Shown: positions 43,367-52,604 of the stretch, piece after piece | How the letters are laid out: every line of letters begins with the position of its first letter | Numbering within the stretch: the first letter of the stretch is position 1 | Program-made: the position numbers and the translations under genes | The notes under the pieces: model-generated | Told to the model about the DNA's origin: nothing | Databases searched by the model: none | The model's input: only the letters and a program-made list of their open reading frames with translations | Assembly (NCBI RefSeq): GCF_005403045.1 | Contig: NZ_BJCL01000023.1 | Span: 1-64,000, forward strand | DNA length: 64,000 bases | Source of the DNA: Pseudaquabacterium pictum | GTDB taxonomy: Bacteria > Pseudomonadota > Gammaproteobacteria > Burkholderiales > Burkholderiaceae_C | Direction: 5' to 3'

Positions 43367-44623
43367 ATGCAACCCAGTCTGCCGCAACCCGATTCCCGCC
43401 AGGCTTGGTGGCGCCTCCTGGCCACCCTGCTGCTGATGACCATCGGCTCGGCCGGCATGTACGTGGTGTCGGTCATGCTGCCGGCGGTGCAGGCTGATTT
43501 CGGCGTGACCCGTGCCCAGGCGTCCATGCCCTACACGCTGCTGATGATCGGTTTCGGCGTGGGCTGCGTGGTGATGGGCAAGCTGGCCGACCGCTTCGGC
43601 ATCGTGCCGGTCATCCTGCTGGGCGCGGTCAGCCTGGGGCTGGGGTTCGTGGCCTGCGGCATGGCGGGCAGCATCACCGGCTATGCGGTGGCGCAGGGGC
43701 TGCTGATCGGCTTCCTGGGCAGCAGCACCACCTTCGTGCCGCTGATCGCCGACACCTCGCTGTGGTTCGTCAAGCGGCGCGGCATCGCGGTGGCGGTGTG
43801 CGCCAGCGGCAACTACCTGGCCGGCGCGATCTGGCCGCCGGTGGTGCAGCACTTCGTCGACAGCGTGGGCTGGCGGCCCACCTGCATCGGCCTGGGCGTC
43901 TTCAGCGTGGTCACCATGGTTGCGCTGGCCAGCGCCATGCGTGCCAAGTCGCCGGCGGCCACCAATGCGCCCCTCAAGGCCGGCGGGCCGGTGCCGTCGA
44001 ACCGGCCCTTCGGCCTGAGCCTGGCCCAGGCCCAGGGCCTGCTGTGCGTGGCCGGCGTGGCCTGCTGCGTCGCCATGGCCATGCCGCAGGTGCACATCGT
44101 GGCCTACTGCGGTGACCTGGGCTACGGCGCCGCCCGCGGCGCCGAGATGCTCAGCCTGATGCTGGCCTGCGGCATCGTCAGCCGGTTGGTGTCGGGCGTC
44201 ATCTGCGACCGCATCGGCGGCGTGCGCACCCTGCTGCTGGGCAGCTTCCTGCAGGGCGTGGCGCTGCTGCTGTTCATCCCGTTCGACGGCCTGGTGTCGC
44301 TGTATGTGGTGTCGGCGATGTTCGGCCTGTTCCAGGGCGGCATCGTGCCCAGCTACGCCATCATCGTGCGCGAGCACTTCCCGCCGGCCGAGGCCGGTGC
44401 CCGGGTGGGCACGGTGATCAGCTGCACGCTGTTCGGCATGGCCCTGGGCGGCTGGATGAGCGGCAAGGTGTTCGACCTGACCGGCAGCTACCACGCCGCC
44501 TTCATCAACGGCGCGGCCTGGAATGCGCTGAACCTGAGCGTGGCGCTGTTCCTGCTGTGGCGGGTGCGGCGCGCGGCCGGCTCACCGCCGGCTGGCCAGG
44601 CTGCCGGCGCGCCCGCCGCCTGA
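43367..44623 (+). CDS. MFS transporter (monocarboxylate/oxalate-formate-like)
   Basis: 418 residues with about 12 hydrophobic helices. MFS signature GKLADRFGIVPVILLG (about 75-90) after helix 2 and a second GVICDRIGGVRTLLLG-like loop after helix 8. The arrangement resembles OFA/monocarboxylate carriers. Divergent from the enoyl-CoA hydratase/SDR/molybdopterin operon, so it may import the same acid; inference only. Confidence 0.88.
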   Translation: MQPSLPQPDSRQAWWRLLATLLLMTIGSAGMYVVSVMLPAVQADFGVTRAQASMPYTLLMIGFGVGCVVMGKLADRFGIVPVILLGAVSLGLGFVACGMAGSITGYAVAQGLLIGFLGSSTTFVPLIADTSLWFVKRRGIAVAVCASGNYLAGAIWPPVVQHFVDSVGWRPTCIGLGVFSVVTMVALASAMRAKSPAATNAPLKAGGPVPSNRPFGLSLAQAQGLLCVAGVACCVAMAMPQVHIVAYCGDLGYGAARGAEMLSLMLACGIVSRLVSGVICDRIGGVRTLLLGSFLQGVALLLFIPFDGLVSLYVVSAMFGLFQGGIVPSYAIIVREHFPPAEAGARVGTVISCTLFGMALGGWMSGKVFDLTGSYHAAFINGAAWNALNLSVALFLLWRVRRAAGSPPAGQAAGAPAA

Positions 44624-44635
44624 CGGAACCCGCCC

Positions 44636-45373
44636 ATGACCACCGCCGACACCCTGCAGATCGACCCGCGCCACAACGGCCCGCGCACCAGCGGCAACGG
44701 CGGCTGGGTGGCCGGCGCGCTGGCCCGCCGCCTCGGCGGCCCGGTGGCCACGGTGGCGCTGCGCGCGCCCGTGCCGCTGGGCCGGCCGCTGCCGCTGCGC
44801 CAGCAGCCCGACGGCAGCCTGGCGCTGTGCGACGGAGACACCGTGGTGGCCGAGGCGGCCAGCGCCACGCTGGACATCACCGTGCCCGCTGCCCCCGCTG
44901 ATGCCGTGGCCGAGGCCGCCGGCGTGGCCGCCCGCCTGCGCCACCAGCAGCGCGGCCTGGGCGATGCCTATGCGCAGTGCTTCGTCTGCGGCTTCGCCCG
45001 GCCCGACGGCCTGGGCGTGATCGTCGGCCCGGTCGATGAAGACACCGGCCTGATGGCCACCACCTGGGTACCGCCGGCCGTGCTGGCCGGGCCGGATGGG
45101 CGCTTGTCGGCCGAGGCCACCTGGGCTGCGCTCGACTGCCCCGCCGGCATGGCCTGGAGCCACCGGCTGGGCCGGTCGCAGCCGATCATGACGGTGCGCA
45201 TGACCGCCACCATCGACCAGCCGCTGGTGGCCGGCGCACGCTACCGCGTGCTGGCCTGGCCGCTGCAGCAGGACGGGCGCAAGCTGCACGCCGGCACCGC
45301 CATCGTCGACGCCGCCGGCACGGTGTGTGCCCGCTCGCAGCAGCTGTGGCTGCTGCCGCGCGACGCGGCCTGA
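44636..45373 (+). CDS. Hotdog-fold thioesterase-like protein
   Basis: 245 residues, 12 bases after the MFS stop. Hydrophobic strand HNGPRTSGNGGWVAGALARRLGG, a cysteine pair at YAQCFVCGFAR (about 118-125), and a second hotdog-like half (TWAALDCPAGMAW, near 165-177). Double-hotdog acyl-CoA thioesterases have this length. No catalytic residue could be assigned with confidence. Perhaps it serves the same acid or acyl-CoA route. Confidence 0.6.
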   Translation: MTTADTLQIDPRHNGPRTSGNGGWVAGALARRLGGPVATVALRAPVPLGRPLPLRQQPDGSLALCDGDTVVAEAASATLDITVPAAPADAVAEAAGVAARLRHQQRGLGDAYAQCFVCGFARPDGLGVIVGPVDEDTGLMATTWVPPAVLAGPDGRLSAEATWAALDCPAGMAWSHRLGRSQPIMTVRMTATIDQPLVAGARYRVLAWPLQQDGRKLHAGTAIVDAAGTVCARSQQLWLLPRDAA

Positions 45374-45416
45374 CGCCGCCAACCCGGCCTGCAGGGGCAG
45401 GCAGAATCCCGCTCCC

Positions 45417-47660
45417 ATGACGTTCCGTTCCCTGCTGGCCGCTGGCCTGCTGTCGCTGGCCATCGGCGTTGCCGGCCAGCCCGTGCCACCGGTCGATGGC
45501 GCCGCCATCCAGGCCCGGCCGGTGCCTGCCGGCGCCCGCCTGGTGCTGGATGGCACGCTGGCCCACCCGGCCTGGCAGACCGCGCCGGTGCATGACCAGT
45601 TCATCGAGAAGGCGCCCGACACCGGCGGCCAGCCCCGCCATGCCACCCGGGTGCGGGTGCTGTTCGACGAGCAGGCGCTGTGGGTGGGCGTGGAGTCGCT
45701 GGACGATGCGCCGGACCAGATCCGCGCGCCGCTGGTGCGCTACGACGGCGTCAACCGCACGCAGGATTTCGTGGTGGTCTACATCGACGCCATCGGCCTG
45801 CGCCAGTCGGCGCAGTTCTTCCGCGTCAATGCCGCCGGCAGCCTGGCCGACGGCATGCACACCGCCTCTGACGACAGCGAGGATTTCTCGCCCGACTTCG
45901 ACTTCGACGCGGCCACCAGCCGGCAGCCTGGGGGCTGGACGGCGGTGCTGCGCATCCCGTTCGCGTCGCTGCGCTTTGCCGAGCCGGCGGCCGGCGCGGC
46001 CCTGCCCTGGCGCATCATGGTGGGCCGCCGGGTGCCGCGGGCGCAGTTCTACCTGCACACCTCGGTGCTGATCCCGCGCGAGGCCTCCAGCTTCATTGCC
46101 ACGCTGCAGCCGCTGGACGGTGTGCGTCTGCCGGAACAGCACCAGTTCCTGACGCTGCGGCCCAGCCTGACCTGGCGCACCCAGCGCAGCCGCGACGGCG
46201 CCGGCCCGCGCCAGACCGACAACGCCTGGGATGCCTCGCTCGACCTGAAGTGGCGGCCGCTGGCCGAATTGGTGGTCGACGCCACGCTGAACCCCGATTT
46301 CTCGCAAGTGGCGGTGGACGAGCCGCAGCTGGCCGGCAACACCCGCTTCGCGCTGTTCTTCCCCGAGAAGCGGCCGTTCTTCTTCGAGAGCAGCGACCTG
46401 CTGCGCTCGCCCACCGAGGCGCTGTACACCCGCAGCCTCACCGCGCCGCGCTGGGGCTTGCGCAGCACCTGGCGCGGCGGCCGGCTGGCCGGCACCGCCA
46501 TGGCCATCGACGACCGCGGCGGCGGCCTGGTGCTGCTGCCCGGCGCCTACGGCACCGGCGCGGTGGCGCAGCCGGCCTCGCGCACGCTGCTGGCCCGCGC
46601 CCAGCTGGCCGACGGCCCGCTGCAGTGGGGCGCGCTGGCGGCGCTGCGCCGCTATGACGGCGCCGGCCGCAACCAGGTGGTCGGTCCCGAACTGGGCTGG
46701 TCGATCGGCGGCGGCTGGCGGGCGCGGCTGCAGTGGCTGCAATCGGACACCACGGCCCAGCCCGATGCCGCCGGCAGCGGCCTGACCGAAGGCGCCACCC
46801 GCCGTGGCCACCTGGCCCATGCCCGCCTGTTGTACCAGGGCGAGAACCGCAGCGAGGCCGACCTGACGCTGGAAGACGTGGGCGCCGGCTTCCGCGACGA
46901 CACCGGCTTCATCGCCCAGGCCGGCGTGCGCCGCGCCAAGGGCCGGGTGGGCACGGGCTGGGGCAACTGGGGGCCGTTCAACGAGTTCTGGCTGAACCTG
47001 GAAGGCGAGCGGGTGACCGACCGTGCCACCGGCGCCGTGGTGCTGCAGGACCTGACCCCGGGCATCTGGCTGACCGGCGCCCACAACCTGGAGGCCTGGG
47101 CCTACCTGCATGGCCTGGTGCGCGGCACCGCCGACATGCGGCCCGATGCCGGCCGGCCGCTGCAGCGGCAGCGCTACCTGTCTGCGGGCCTGGTGGTCAC
47201 GCCGGCCACCTGGGCGCCGCTGCTGGAGGCCGACCTGAAGCTGGGCCGCCTGGCCGATGTGGCCGGTGACCTGCCGCGGCCCGGCGGGCAGCTGGAGCTG
47301 TCGCTCAACACCCGGCTGCTGCCGCGGCTGGAGCTGGAGCCGCGTCTGGGCTACGGCTGGCTGCGCCAGGGCGGGCGGGCGCTGTATGCCGAATCGGCCC
47401 ACCAGCTGCTGGCGCGCTGGCACTTCAGCGCCACCCAGTCGCTGCGCGCCATCGTGCGCTACACCGCCACCGAGCGCAGCGGCGCCACGCTGGACCAGGC
47501 CACCACCGGCTCGCTGACCTGGGCCTGGCGGCCATCGGCCGGCAACGTGCTGTACCTGGGCGCGGCGCGCAGCCGCGAGGGCGTGGGCACCACGCGCCGG
47601 GTCAACGAGGCCTTCGTCAAGCTGCAGGTGGACGTGGACGAACTGCGCAGCCGCTGGTAG
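45417..47660 (+). CDS. CBM9-like / DUF5916 outer-membrane-type protein
   Basis: 747 residues. Signal peptide (MTFRSLLAAGLLSLAIGVAGQ). A carbohydrate-binding family 9-like domain (about 40-220; LDGTLAHPAWQTAPV, VRVLFDEQALWVGVESLD) precedes a DUF5916-like region (DATLNPDFSQVAVDEPQLAGNTRFALFFPEKRPFFFESSDLL). The C-terminal 350 residues are amphipathic strand-rich and resemble a beta-barrel. Function unknown; sugar binding is only suggested by the domain name. Confidence 0.8.
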   Translation: MTFRSLLAAGLLSLAIGVAGQPVPPVDGAAIQARPVPAGARLVLDGTLAHPAWQTAPVHDQFIEKAPDTGGQPRHATRVRVLFDEQALWVGVESLDDAPDQIRAPLVRYDGVNRTQDFVVVYIDAIGLRQSAQFFRVNAAGSLADGMHTASDDSEDFSPDFDFDAATSRQPGGWTAVLRIPFASLRFAEPAAGAALPWRIMVGRRVPRAQFYLHTSVLIPREASSFIATLQPLDGVRLPEQHQFLTLRPSLTWRTQRSRDGAGPRQTDNAWDASLDLKWRPLAELVVDATLNPDFSQVAVDEPQLAGNTRFALFFPEKRPFFFESSDLLRSPTEALYTRSLTAPRWGLRSTWRGGRLAGTAMAIDDRGGGLVLLPGAYGTGAVAQPASRTLLARAQLADGPLQWGALAALRRYDGAGRNQVVGPELGWSIGGGWRARLQWLQSDTTAQPDAAGSGLTEGATRRGHLAHARLLYQGENRSEADLTLEDVGAGFRDDTGFIAQAGVRRAKGRVGTGWGNWGPFNEFWLNLEGERVTDRATGAVVLQDLTPGIWLTGAHNLEAWAYLHGLVRGTADMRPDAGRPLQRQRYLSAGLVVTPATWAPLLEADLKLGRLADVAGDLPRPGGQLELSLNTRLLPRLELEPRLGYGWLRQGGRALYAESAHQLLARWHFSATQSLRAIVRYTATERSGATLDQATTGSLTWAWRPSAGNVLYLGAARSREGVGTTRRVNEAFVKLQVDVDELRSRW

Positions 47661-47758
47661 CGCGCGGCCAGGCCGCTGCGGCTGTCAGCTGGGTGCGGGC
47701 CTGGCGTGGCACAGTCGGGCATCCATCCACCGCCCCCCACCGCACAAAGGAACCCGCC

Positions 47759-48448
47759 ATGATGAAGTCCGGCATCGACCAGCAAGCCCTGATCGACCTG
47801 TTCGCCAACGCCAGTGCGCAGCAGACGGCGCAGCTGCGCGAGGCGGTGTTCAAGACCACGCTGGGCGCGCTGCAGGGCCGCGAGCTGAGCCTGAAGAACA
47901 TCCGCACCGTGCTGGGCACGGTGGCTCAGGCCGCCGGCACCGGCGCGGCGCAGAACCCGCTGGGCAACGTCGATGCCGAGGCCCTGCTCGACAACGCCGT
48001 GGCCGGCATGGACGACGCGCTGATCAAGGCGGTGGAGGCCAACCGCGTGGCGCTGCAGCAGTTCGTCGACAAGGGCGTGGACCTGCGCGAGACCCAGCTG
48101 AAGAAGGCGCTGGCCGACATGGACAAGTTCGAGGACGCGCTGATCGGCACGCTGAAGAAGAGCGCCGCCGCGGTGGGCGACCCGATGGCCGGCCCCTGGG
48201 CCGCGGTGCTGGAGAAGCTGAACTTGAGCGGCACCCAGACCGGCCTGAAGGCCAGCGGCGCCGCCGAGCAGCTGACCGCGCAGATGGAGCAGATGCAGTC
48301 GGCCATGCGCGCCACCCGCGCCGCCAGCCTGAAAGCCGCCCAGACCCTGGCCGACAGCTACACCGCCCTGGTCTCGGGCGTGCTGATCGGCATGAGCGAC
48401 GCGATGCGCCAGGTGGCCGCGCCGGCCAAGAAGAGCACGAAGAAGTAA
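47759..48448 (+). CDS. Alpha-helical, alanine/lysine-rich protein, possible phasin-like
   Basis: 229 residues. AAAGGA lies eight bases before the ATG. Long amphipathic helices throughout (for example EALLDNAVAGMDDALIKAVEANRVALQQFVDKG) and a basic AKKSTKK tail; no signal or membrane span. Composition resembles polyhydroxyalkanoate granule-associated phasins, with which the lysine-rich tail would agree, but no PHA gene is nearby. I recognise the type, not a specific family; treat as hypothetical. Confidence 0.6.
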   Translation: MMKSGIDQQALIDLFANASAQQTAQLREAVFKTTLGALQGRELSLKNIRTVLGTVAQAAGTGAAQNPLGNVDAEALLDNAVAGMDDALIKAVEANRVALQQFVDKGVDLRETQLKKALADMDKFEDALIGTLKKSAAAVGDPMAGPWAAVLEKLNLSGTQTGLKASGAAEQLTAQMEQMQSAMRATRAASLKAAQTLADSYTALVSGVLIGMSDAMRQVAAPAKKSTKK

Positions 48449-48490
48449 GCCCGTCTGTCTGTCCTGCGCCGGCGCGGTTATCGTGCCGGC

Positions 48491-49942
48491 ATGGGCGACG
48501 ACTTCAGCTTCTTCTGGCACGACTACGAGACCTTCGGCCGCGTGCCCCGGCGCGACCGGCCGGCGCAGTTTGCCGGCGTGCGCACCGATGCCGAACTCAA
48601 CGAGATCGGCGATCCGGTGATGCTGTACTGCCAGCCGCCCGCCGACACGTTGCCTGACCCGGAAAGCTGCCTGCTGACCGGCATCACGCCGCAGCACTGC
48701 CAGCAGCACGGCGTGCCCGAGCACCAGTTCGCCGCCGCCGTGCTGGCCGCCCTGGGTGCGCCGGGCACGGTGGGCGTGGGCTACAACACCATCCGCTTCG
48801 ACGACGAGGTGACGCGCCACCTGTTCTGGCGCAACTTGGTCGACCCCTACGGCCGCGAATGGCAGAACGGCTGCGGCCGTTGGGACCTGCTGGACACCGT
48901 GCGCTGCGCCTACGCCCTGCGGCCCGACGGCCTGCAGTGGCCGCGGCACGAGGACGGCCGCGTCTCCTTCAAGCTGGAGCACCTGACCGTGGCCAACGGC
49001 CTGGTGCACGAAGCCGCCCACGATGCGCTGAGCGACGTGCGCGCCACCGTGGCCCTGGCCCGCCTGGTGCGCAACCACCAGCCGCGGCTGTTCGACTTCT
49101 GCCTGAAGCTGCGCAAGAAGGATGCGGTGTGGCAGGAGATCGGCCCGCTGGGCGAGGGGCGCCGACCGTTCCTGCACATCAGCGGCATGTACCCGGCCGA
49201 GCGCGGCTGCCTGGGCCTGGTGTGGCCGCTGGCGCCGCACCCCACCAACAAGAACGAGCTGATCGTCTGGGACCTGGCCCATGATCCGGCCGAACTGCTG
49301 GCGCTGGACGCCGACACCCTGCGCCTGCGCATGTTCAGCAAGACGGCCGACCTGCCCGAGGGCATGACACGCCTGCCGGTCAAGACCATCCACATCAACA
49401 AAAGCCCGGTGGTCATCGGCAACCTGAAGACGCTTCAGCCCGCGCTGGCCGAGCGCTGGGGCCTGGACATGGCGCAGGGCCTGCAGCATGCCGCCTGGGC
49501 CGCGGCGCATGGTGCCGAGCTGGATGCGCTGCCCTGGGGCGTGGTGTTCCAGCGCCCCGCGCCGGCACACGCGCCGGATGTGGACGAAGACCTGTACGGC
49601 GGCTTCATCGGCCCTGGGGACCGGCGCACGCTGGACCGGCTGCGCGGCCTGGGTGGCGATGCGCTGACCGGCAAGCGGCCGGCGTTCGACGATGCCAGGC
49701 TGGAGGAGCTGTTCTTCCGCTGGCGCGCCCGCAACTGGCCCGACACGCTGGACGCCGCCGAGCAGGCCCGCTGGCTGCAGCACTGCCAGGAGCGCCTGCA
49801 CGACGGCGTGGGCGGCGGCCTGACGCTGGCGCAGTTCTTCGAGCGCATCGATGTGCTGAGCGAGACCGTCGACGAGCGTGGCGAGGCCATCCTGGCCGCG
49901 CTGTACGACCACGCCGAGGCGATCGCGCCAGAGGCGCCCTGA
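48491..49942 (+). CDS. sbcB: Exodeoxyribonuclease I
   Basis: 483 residues. 3' to 5' single-stranded DNA exonuclease of recombination and mismatch repair. N-terminal DEDD exonuclease motif HDYETFGRVPRRDRPAQFAGVRTD (D11, E13), a downstream GVGYNTIRFDDEVTRHLFWRN strand and HDALSDVRATVALARL complete the active site. The SH3-like and C-terminal regions follow (TLQPALAERWGLDM). Standard length for ExoI. Confidence 0.95.
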   Translation: MGDDFSFFWHDYETFGRVPRRDRPAQFAGVRTDAELNEIGDPVMLYCQPPADTLPDPESCLLTGITPQHCQQHGVPEHQFAAAVLAALGAPGTVGVGYNTIRFDDEVTRHLFWRNLVDPYGREWQNGCGRWDLLDTVRCAYALRPDGLQWPRHEDGRVSFKLEHLTVANGLVHEAAHDALSDVRATVALARLVRNHQPRLFDFCLKLRKKDAVWQEIGPLGEGRRPFLHISGMYPAERGCLGLVWPLAPHPTNKNELIVWDLAHDPAELLALDADTLRLRMFSKTADLPEGMTRLPVKTIHINKSPVVIGNLKTLQPALAERWGLDMAQGLQHAAWAAAHGAELDALPWGVVFQRPAPAHAPDVDEDLYGGFIGPGDRRTLDRLRGLGGDALTGKRPAFDDARLEELFFRWRARNWPDTLDAAEQARWLQHCQERLHDGVGGGLTLAQFFERIDVLSETVDERGEAILAALYDHAEAIAPEAP

Positions 49943-49952
49943 GGCCAGCGTC

Positions 49953-50978
49953 ATGCGCCTGCTGGTCATCGGCGGCACCCGCTTCCTGGGCCGGCACCTG
50001 GTGGAGGCGGCGCTGGCGCGCGGCGACAGCGTGACGCTGTTCAACCGCGGCCGGTCGGTGGCGCAGCCACCCGCGGGCGTGGACTGGCTGCAGGGCGACC
50101 GGGCCGGCGACCTGGCGGCGTTGGCCAGCGGCCCGGGCTGGGATGCAGCCATCGACACCTGCGGCTACCTGCCCGCCGACACCGGCCGCCTGGCGCGTGC
50201 GCTGGCCGGGCGGGTGGGGCGGCTGGCGTTCATCAGCAGCGTCTCAGCTTATGCCAGCATGGCCCGGCCAAATGCCGAGGACGCCCCGCTGGGCACCATC
50301 GACGACCCCGACACCACCACCATCGATGGCCGCACCTACGGCCCGCTGAAGGCCCTGTGCGAGGCGGCTGTTCAACAGGCCTTTGGCCTGCAGCGCTGCC
50401 TGCTGGTGCGCCCGGGCCTGATCGTCGGCCCGCACGACCCCACCGGCCGCTTCACATGGTGGCCGGCGCGGCTGGCGCGGGCCGCGGCCGATGGCCAGCC
50501 GGTGCTGGCGCCGGGCATGCCCGACCGGCCGTTGCAGGTGATCGACGCCCGTGACCTGGCGGCCTGGCTGCTGCAGGCGCTGGACCACGGCGCGGCGGGT
50601 GCCTTCAACGCGGTGTCGCCGCCCGGCGCCATCACCTGGGGTGGTCTGCTGCAGGCCTGTGCGGCGGCGGCGCGCGTGTTGCCCGATCTGCGCTGGGTGC
50701 CCGATGACCAGCTGCTGGCCCACGGCGTGGGCCCGTGGATGGAACTGCCGCTGTGGATCCCGGCCAGCGGACCCGACGCGGCCGACAGCGCCGCCTTCAT
50801 GGCCGTGCCGTCGGGCCGCGCCCAGGCAGCCGGCCTGCGCTGCCGGTCGATCGGCGAGACAGTGGCCGATACGTTGGCCTGGTGGCAGGCGCTGCCGGCG
50901 GCGCAGCAGGTGTTCGCGGCCACCGGGCTGGCGCCGGAGCGGGAGGCAGCGGTGCTGGCGGGCATGCGGCCGGTATGA
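49953..50978 (+). CDS. NAD-dependent epimerase/dehydratase-family protein
   Basis: 341 residues. N-terminal Rossmann MRLLVIGGTRFLGRHLV, and a SYK-type arrangement with SSVSAYA and YGPLKALCE. Extended SDR; the QVIDARDLAAWLLQAL segment is typical of the atypical SDRs of unknown substrate (isoflavone reductase-like). Eleven bases after sbcB, likely co-transcribed. Substrate not determined. Confidence 0.85.
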   Translation: MRLLVIGGTRFLGRHLVEAALARGDSVTLFNRGRSVAQPPAGVDWLQGDRAGDLAALASGPGWDAAIDTCGYLPADTGRLARALAGRVGRLAFISSVSAYASMARPNAEDAPLGTIDDPDTTTIDGRTYGPLKALCEAAVQQAFGLQRCLLVRPGLIVGPHDPTGRFTWWPARLARAAADGQPVLAPGMPDRPLQVIDARDLAAWLLQALDHGAAGAFNAVSPPGAITWGGLLQACAAAARVLPDLRWVPDDQLLAHGVGPWMELPLWIPASGPDAADSAAFMAVPSGRAQAAGLRCRSIGETVADTLAWWQALPAAQQVFAATGLAPEREAAVLAGMRPV

Positions 50979-51233
50979 GCGGTGGTGCCGCCGCTGGCGC
51001 GGTGCCAAGGCTGGGTGAGCGTTGCGGATTGAAGAGGATGCAACGCCTGTTGTCGACCCAAAGCCGCCCGTCAGTCTCCCCTGAAGCCGCCGGACGCTCG
51101 GACCGGCCTTTTGCGGGTTGGGCGTCCACAAAGCAGCCGTTCGTGGCCACCGGGACCCGGCCAAAGGCGGGTATTCCTGTCTGCCTTGAAGCCGCCGGCC
51201 GCAATCCCGCCGGCGGGGCCGTGCGACTGGGTC
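50979..51233. other. Intergenic stretch with possible dispersed repeat
   Basis: The 255 bases between the epimerase and the second dienelactone hydrolase have no promising gene. Two copies of TGAAGCCGCCGG occur 106 bases apart (about 51080 and 51186). Small ORFs here resemble the spurious repeat-derived hypothetical proteins often annotated in Burkholderiales. This is a memory-based similarity, not a search result. Confidence 0.25.
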
Positions 51234-52136
51234 TCAGACGCGGTATTTCTTGAACCAGTCGCTGGCCAGTTTCTGCGCGTAAGTCGCCGCAGCCTTGTCG
51301 TAGCTGGGACGGTAGTCGGCATTGAAGCCGTGGTCGACGTTCGGGAAGACCACGATCTCCGAACCGCTGCCGCCCTGGTTGATCTGGCCGCGCATCTTGG
51401 CGATGGTCTCCTGCTTGACGAAGGCGTCGATGCCGGAATACAGCCCCAGCACCGGCACCTTGATCTCACCGGCAAAGTCGATCGGGTCCTGTGGGCGCAA
51501 CTCAGGCGCCTTCAGGCCTTCGAGCAGGCCGTAGTACGCCACGGCCGCGTTCAGCTTGCCGTTGTGGCGGGCGTAGACCCAGGCCGTGCGGCCACCCCAG
51601 CAGTAACCCACCAGGCCGCTGCGCCTGGCGTCGGCGTGGCCACTGGCGCGGGCAAAGGCAAGCGTGGCGTCGAGGTCGGCGCAGACCTGCGCGTCGGGCA
51701 CCTTGGACACCACCTGCGACAGGATGGTCGAGATGTCGGTCATCTTCGAGACATCGCCCTGACGGGCGAACATCTCAGGCGCGATGGCGTAGTAGCCCAT
51801 CTTGGCGTAGCGGCGGCACATGTCCTTGATGTGCTCGTGCACGCCGAAGATCTCCTGCACCACCAGCATCACCGGGAACTTGCCCGTGCCGGCAGGCATG
51901 GCGCGGTAGGCCGGGATCTTGCCGTCGGCGACTGGGATGCTGACCTCGCCGGCCACCAGGCCCTTGCTGTCGGTGGTGATGGCCTGGGCCAACACCGGGT
52001 TGGACGCAACGGCAAAGCCCGACGCCAGCGACGTCATCACGAAGCCGCGCCGCGAGAAGCCGGCATTGGTTTGGTCCGCACTCGTGGCGGGGTGGTTGAA
52101 GTCGATCGGCTTGCGTCCGTAGTCCATCAGTTTCAT
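51234..52136 (-). CDS. Exported dienelactone hydrolase-family protein (second copy)
   Basis: 300 residues from the ATG complementary to 52134-52136, which has AGGAG five bases ahead; a longer frame begins at 52160. Tat-like leader FSRRGFVMTSLASGFAVAS (27-45). Triad C179 (GYCWGGR), D237 (YSGIDAF) and H269 (VDHGFNADYRP). About half of the residues can be matched by eye to the copy at 21811-22683, so the two are paralogues with the same order of motifs. It probably forms an operon downstream of the monooxygenase gene and is controlled by the divergent GlxA-type regulator. Confidence 0.88.
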   Translation of the reverse strand: MKLMDYGRKPIDFNHPATSADQTNAGFSRRGFVMTSLASGFAVASNPVLAQAITTDSKGLVAGEVSIPVADGKIPAYRAMPAGTGKFPVMLVVQEIFGVHEHIKDMCRRYAKMGYYAIAPEMFARQGDVSKMTDISTILSQVVSKVPDAQVCADLDATLAFARASGHADARRSGLVGYCWGGRTAWVYARHNGKLNAAVAYYGLLEGLKAPELRPQDPIDFAGEIKVPVLGLYSGIDAFVKQETIAKMRGQINQGGSGSEIVVFPNVDHGFNADYRPSYDKAAATYAQKLASDWFKKYRV

Positions 52137-52193
52137 GCAGTCTCCTATCGTGGTTGACATGGCGGGTTGAAAAAGGGTTTGGCGTCCGGCTTG

Positions 52194-52496
52194 TCAGCCT
52201 GGCAACTTCGCTGCCAGTAGATCGATCTTCTCGATGGTCGGCGGCGCACTGAGCAAGGCAACTGCGTTGGCCATCAACGCGGCGGCGATTGGGCCGTCCA
52301 GGTGGGCCTGGCGACCGGCCTCGTCGGCAAAGGCGTCGAAGACGCCAAACGTCGACGGGCCGAACTTCAAGGCGAACCAGGCGGTGGTGCCCGACTCGGC
52401 GTTGGCGAGCGGCAGCGCCCCGGCCAGGAATTCGGCCACGGCGGTCTCCTGACCAGGTTTGGCTTCGAGACGCACAAACAGGGCAAAACGGGTCAT
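52194..52496 (-). CDS. Antibiotic biosynthesis monooxygenase (ABM/YgiN-like)
   Basis: 100 residues, a single ABM domain (ferredoxin-like fold). TRFALFVRLEAKPGQETAVAEFL at the start and FGVFDAFADEAGRQAHLDGPIA in the middle are typical. Such small dimeric enzymes oxidise quinols or aromatics without cofactor; the substrate is open. It precedes the dienelactone hydrolase on the same strand (57-base gap). Confidence 0.85.
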   Translation of the reverse strand: MTRFALFVRLEAKPGQETAVAEFLAGALPLANAESGTTAWFALKFGPSTFGVFDAFADEAGRQAHLDGPIAAALMANAVALLSAPPTIEKIDLLAAKLPG

Positions 52497-52604
52497 GGCT
52501 TGTTTCTTGGGTTGGACGGGTGGTGCTTGAGCGAGCCCGGAGATTAAGCGGCATCGGCCCCGATCACGAGTGGCAGGAAAGCCAACATTGATATCATTTT
52601 TGCC

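Noticed and set aside
50979-51233. Short hypothetical proteins downstream of the epimerase
   Set aside because: Fragmentary frames in both strands without start signals, likely repeat-derived noise.
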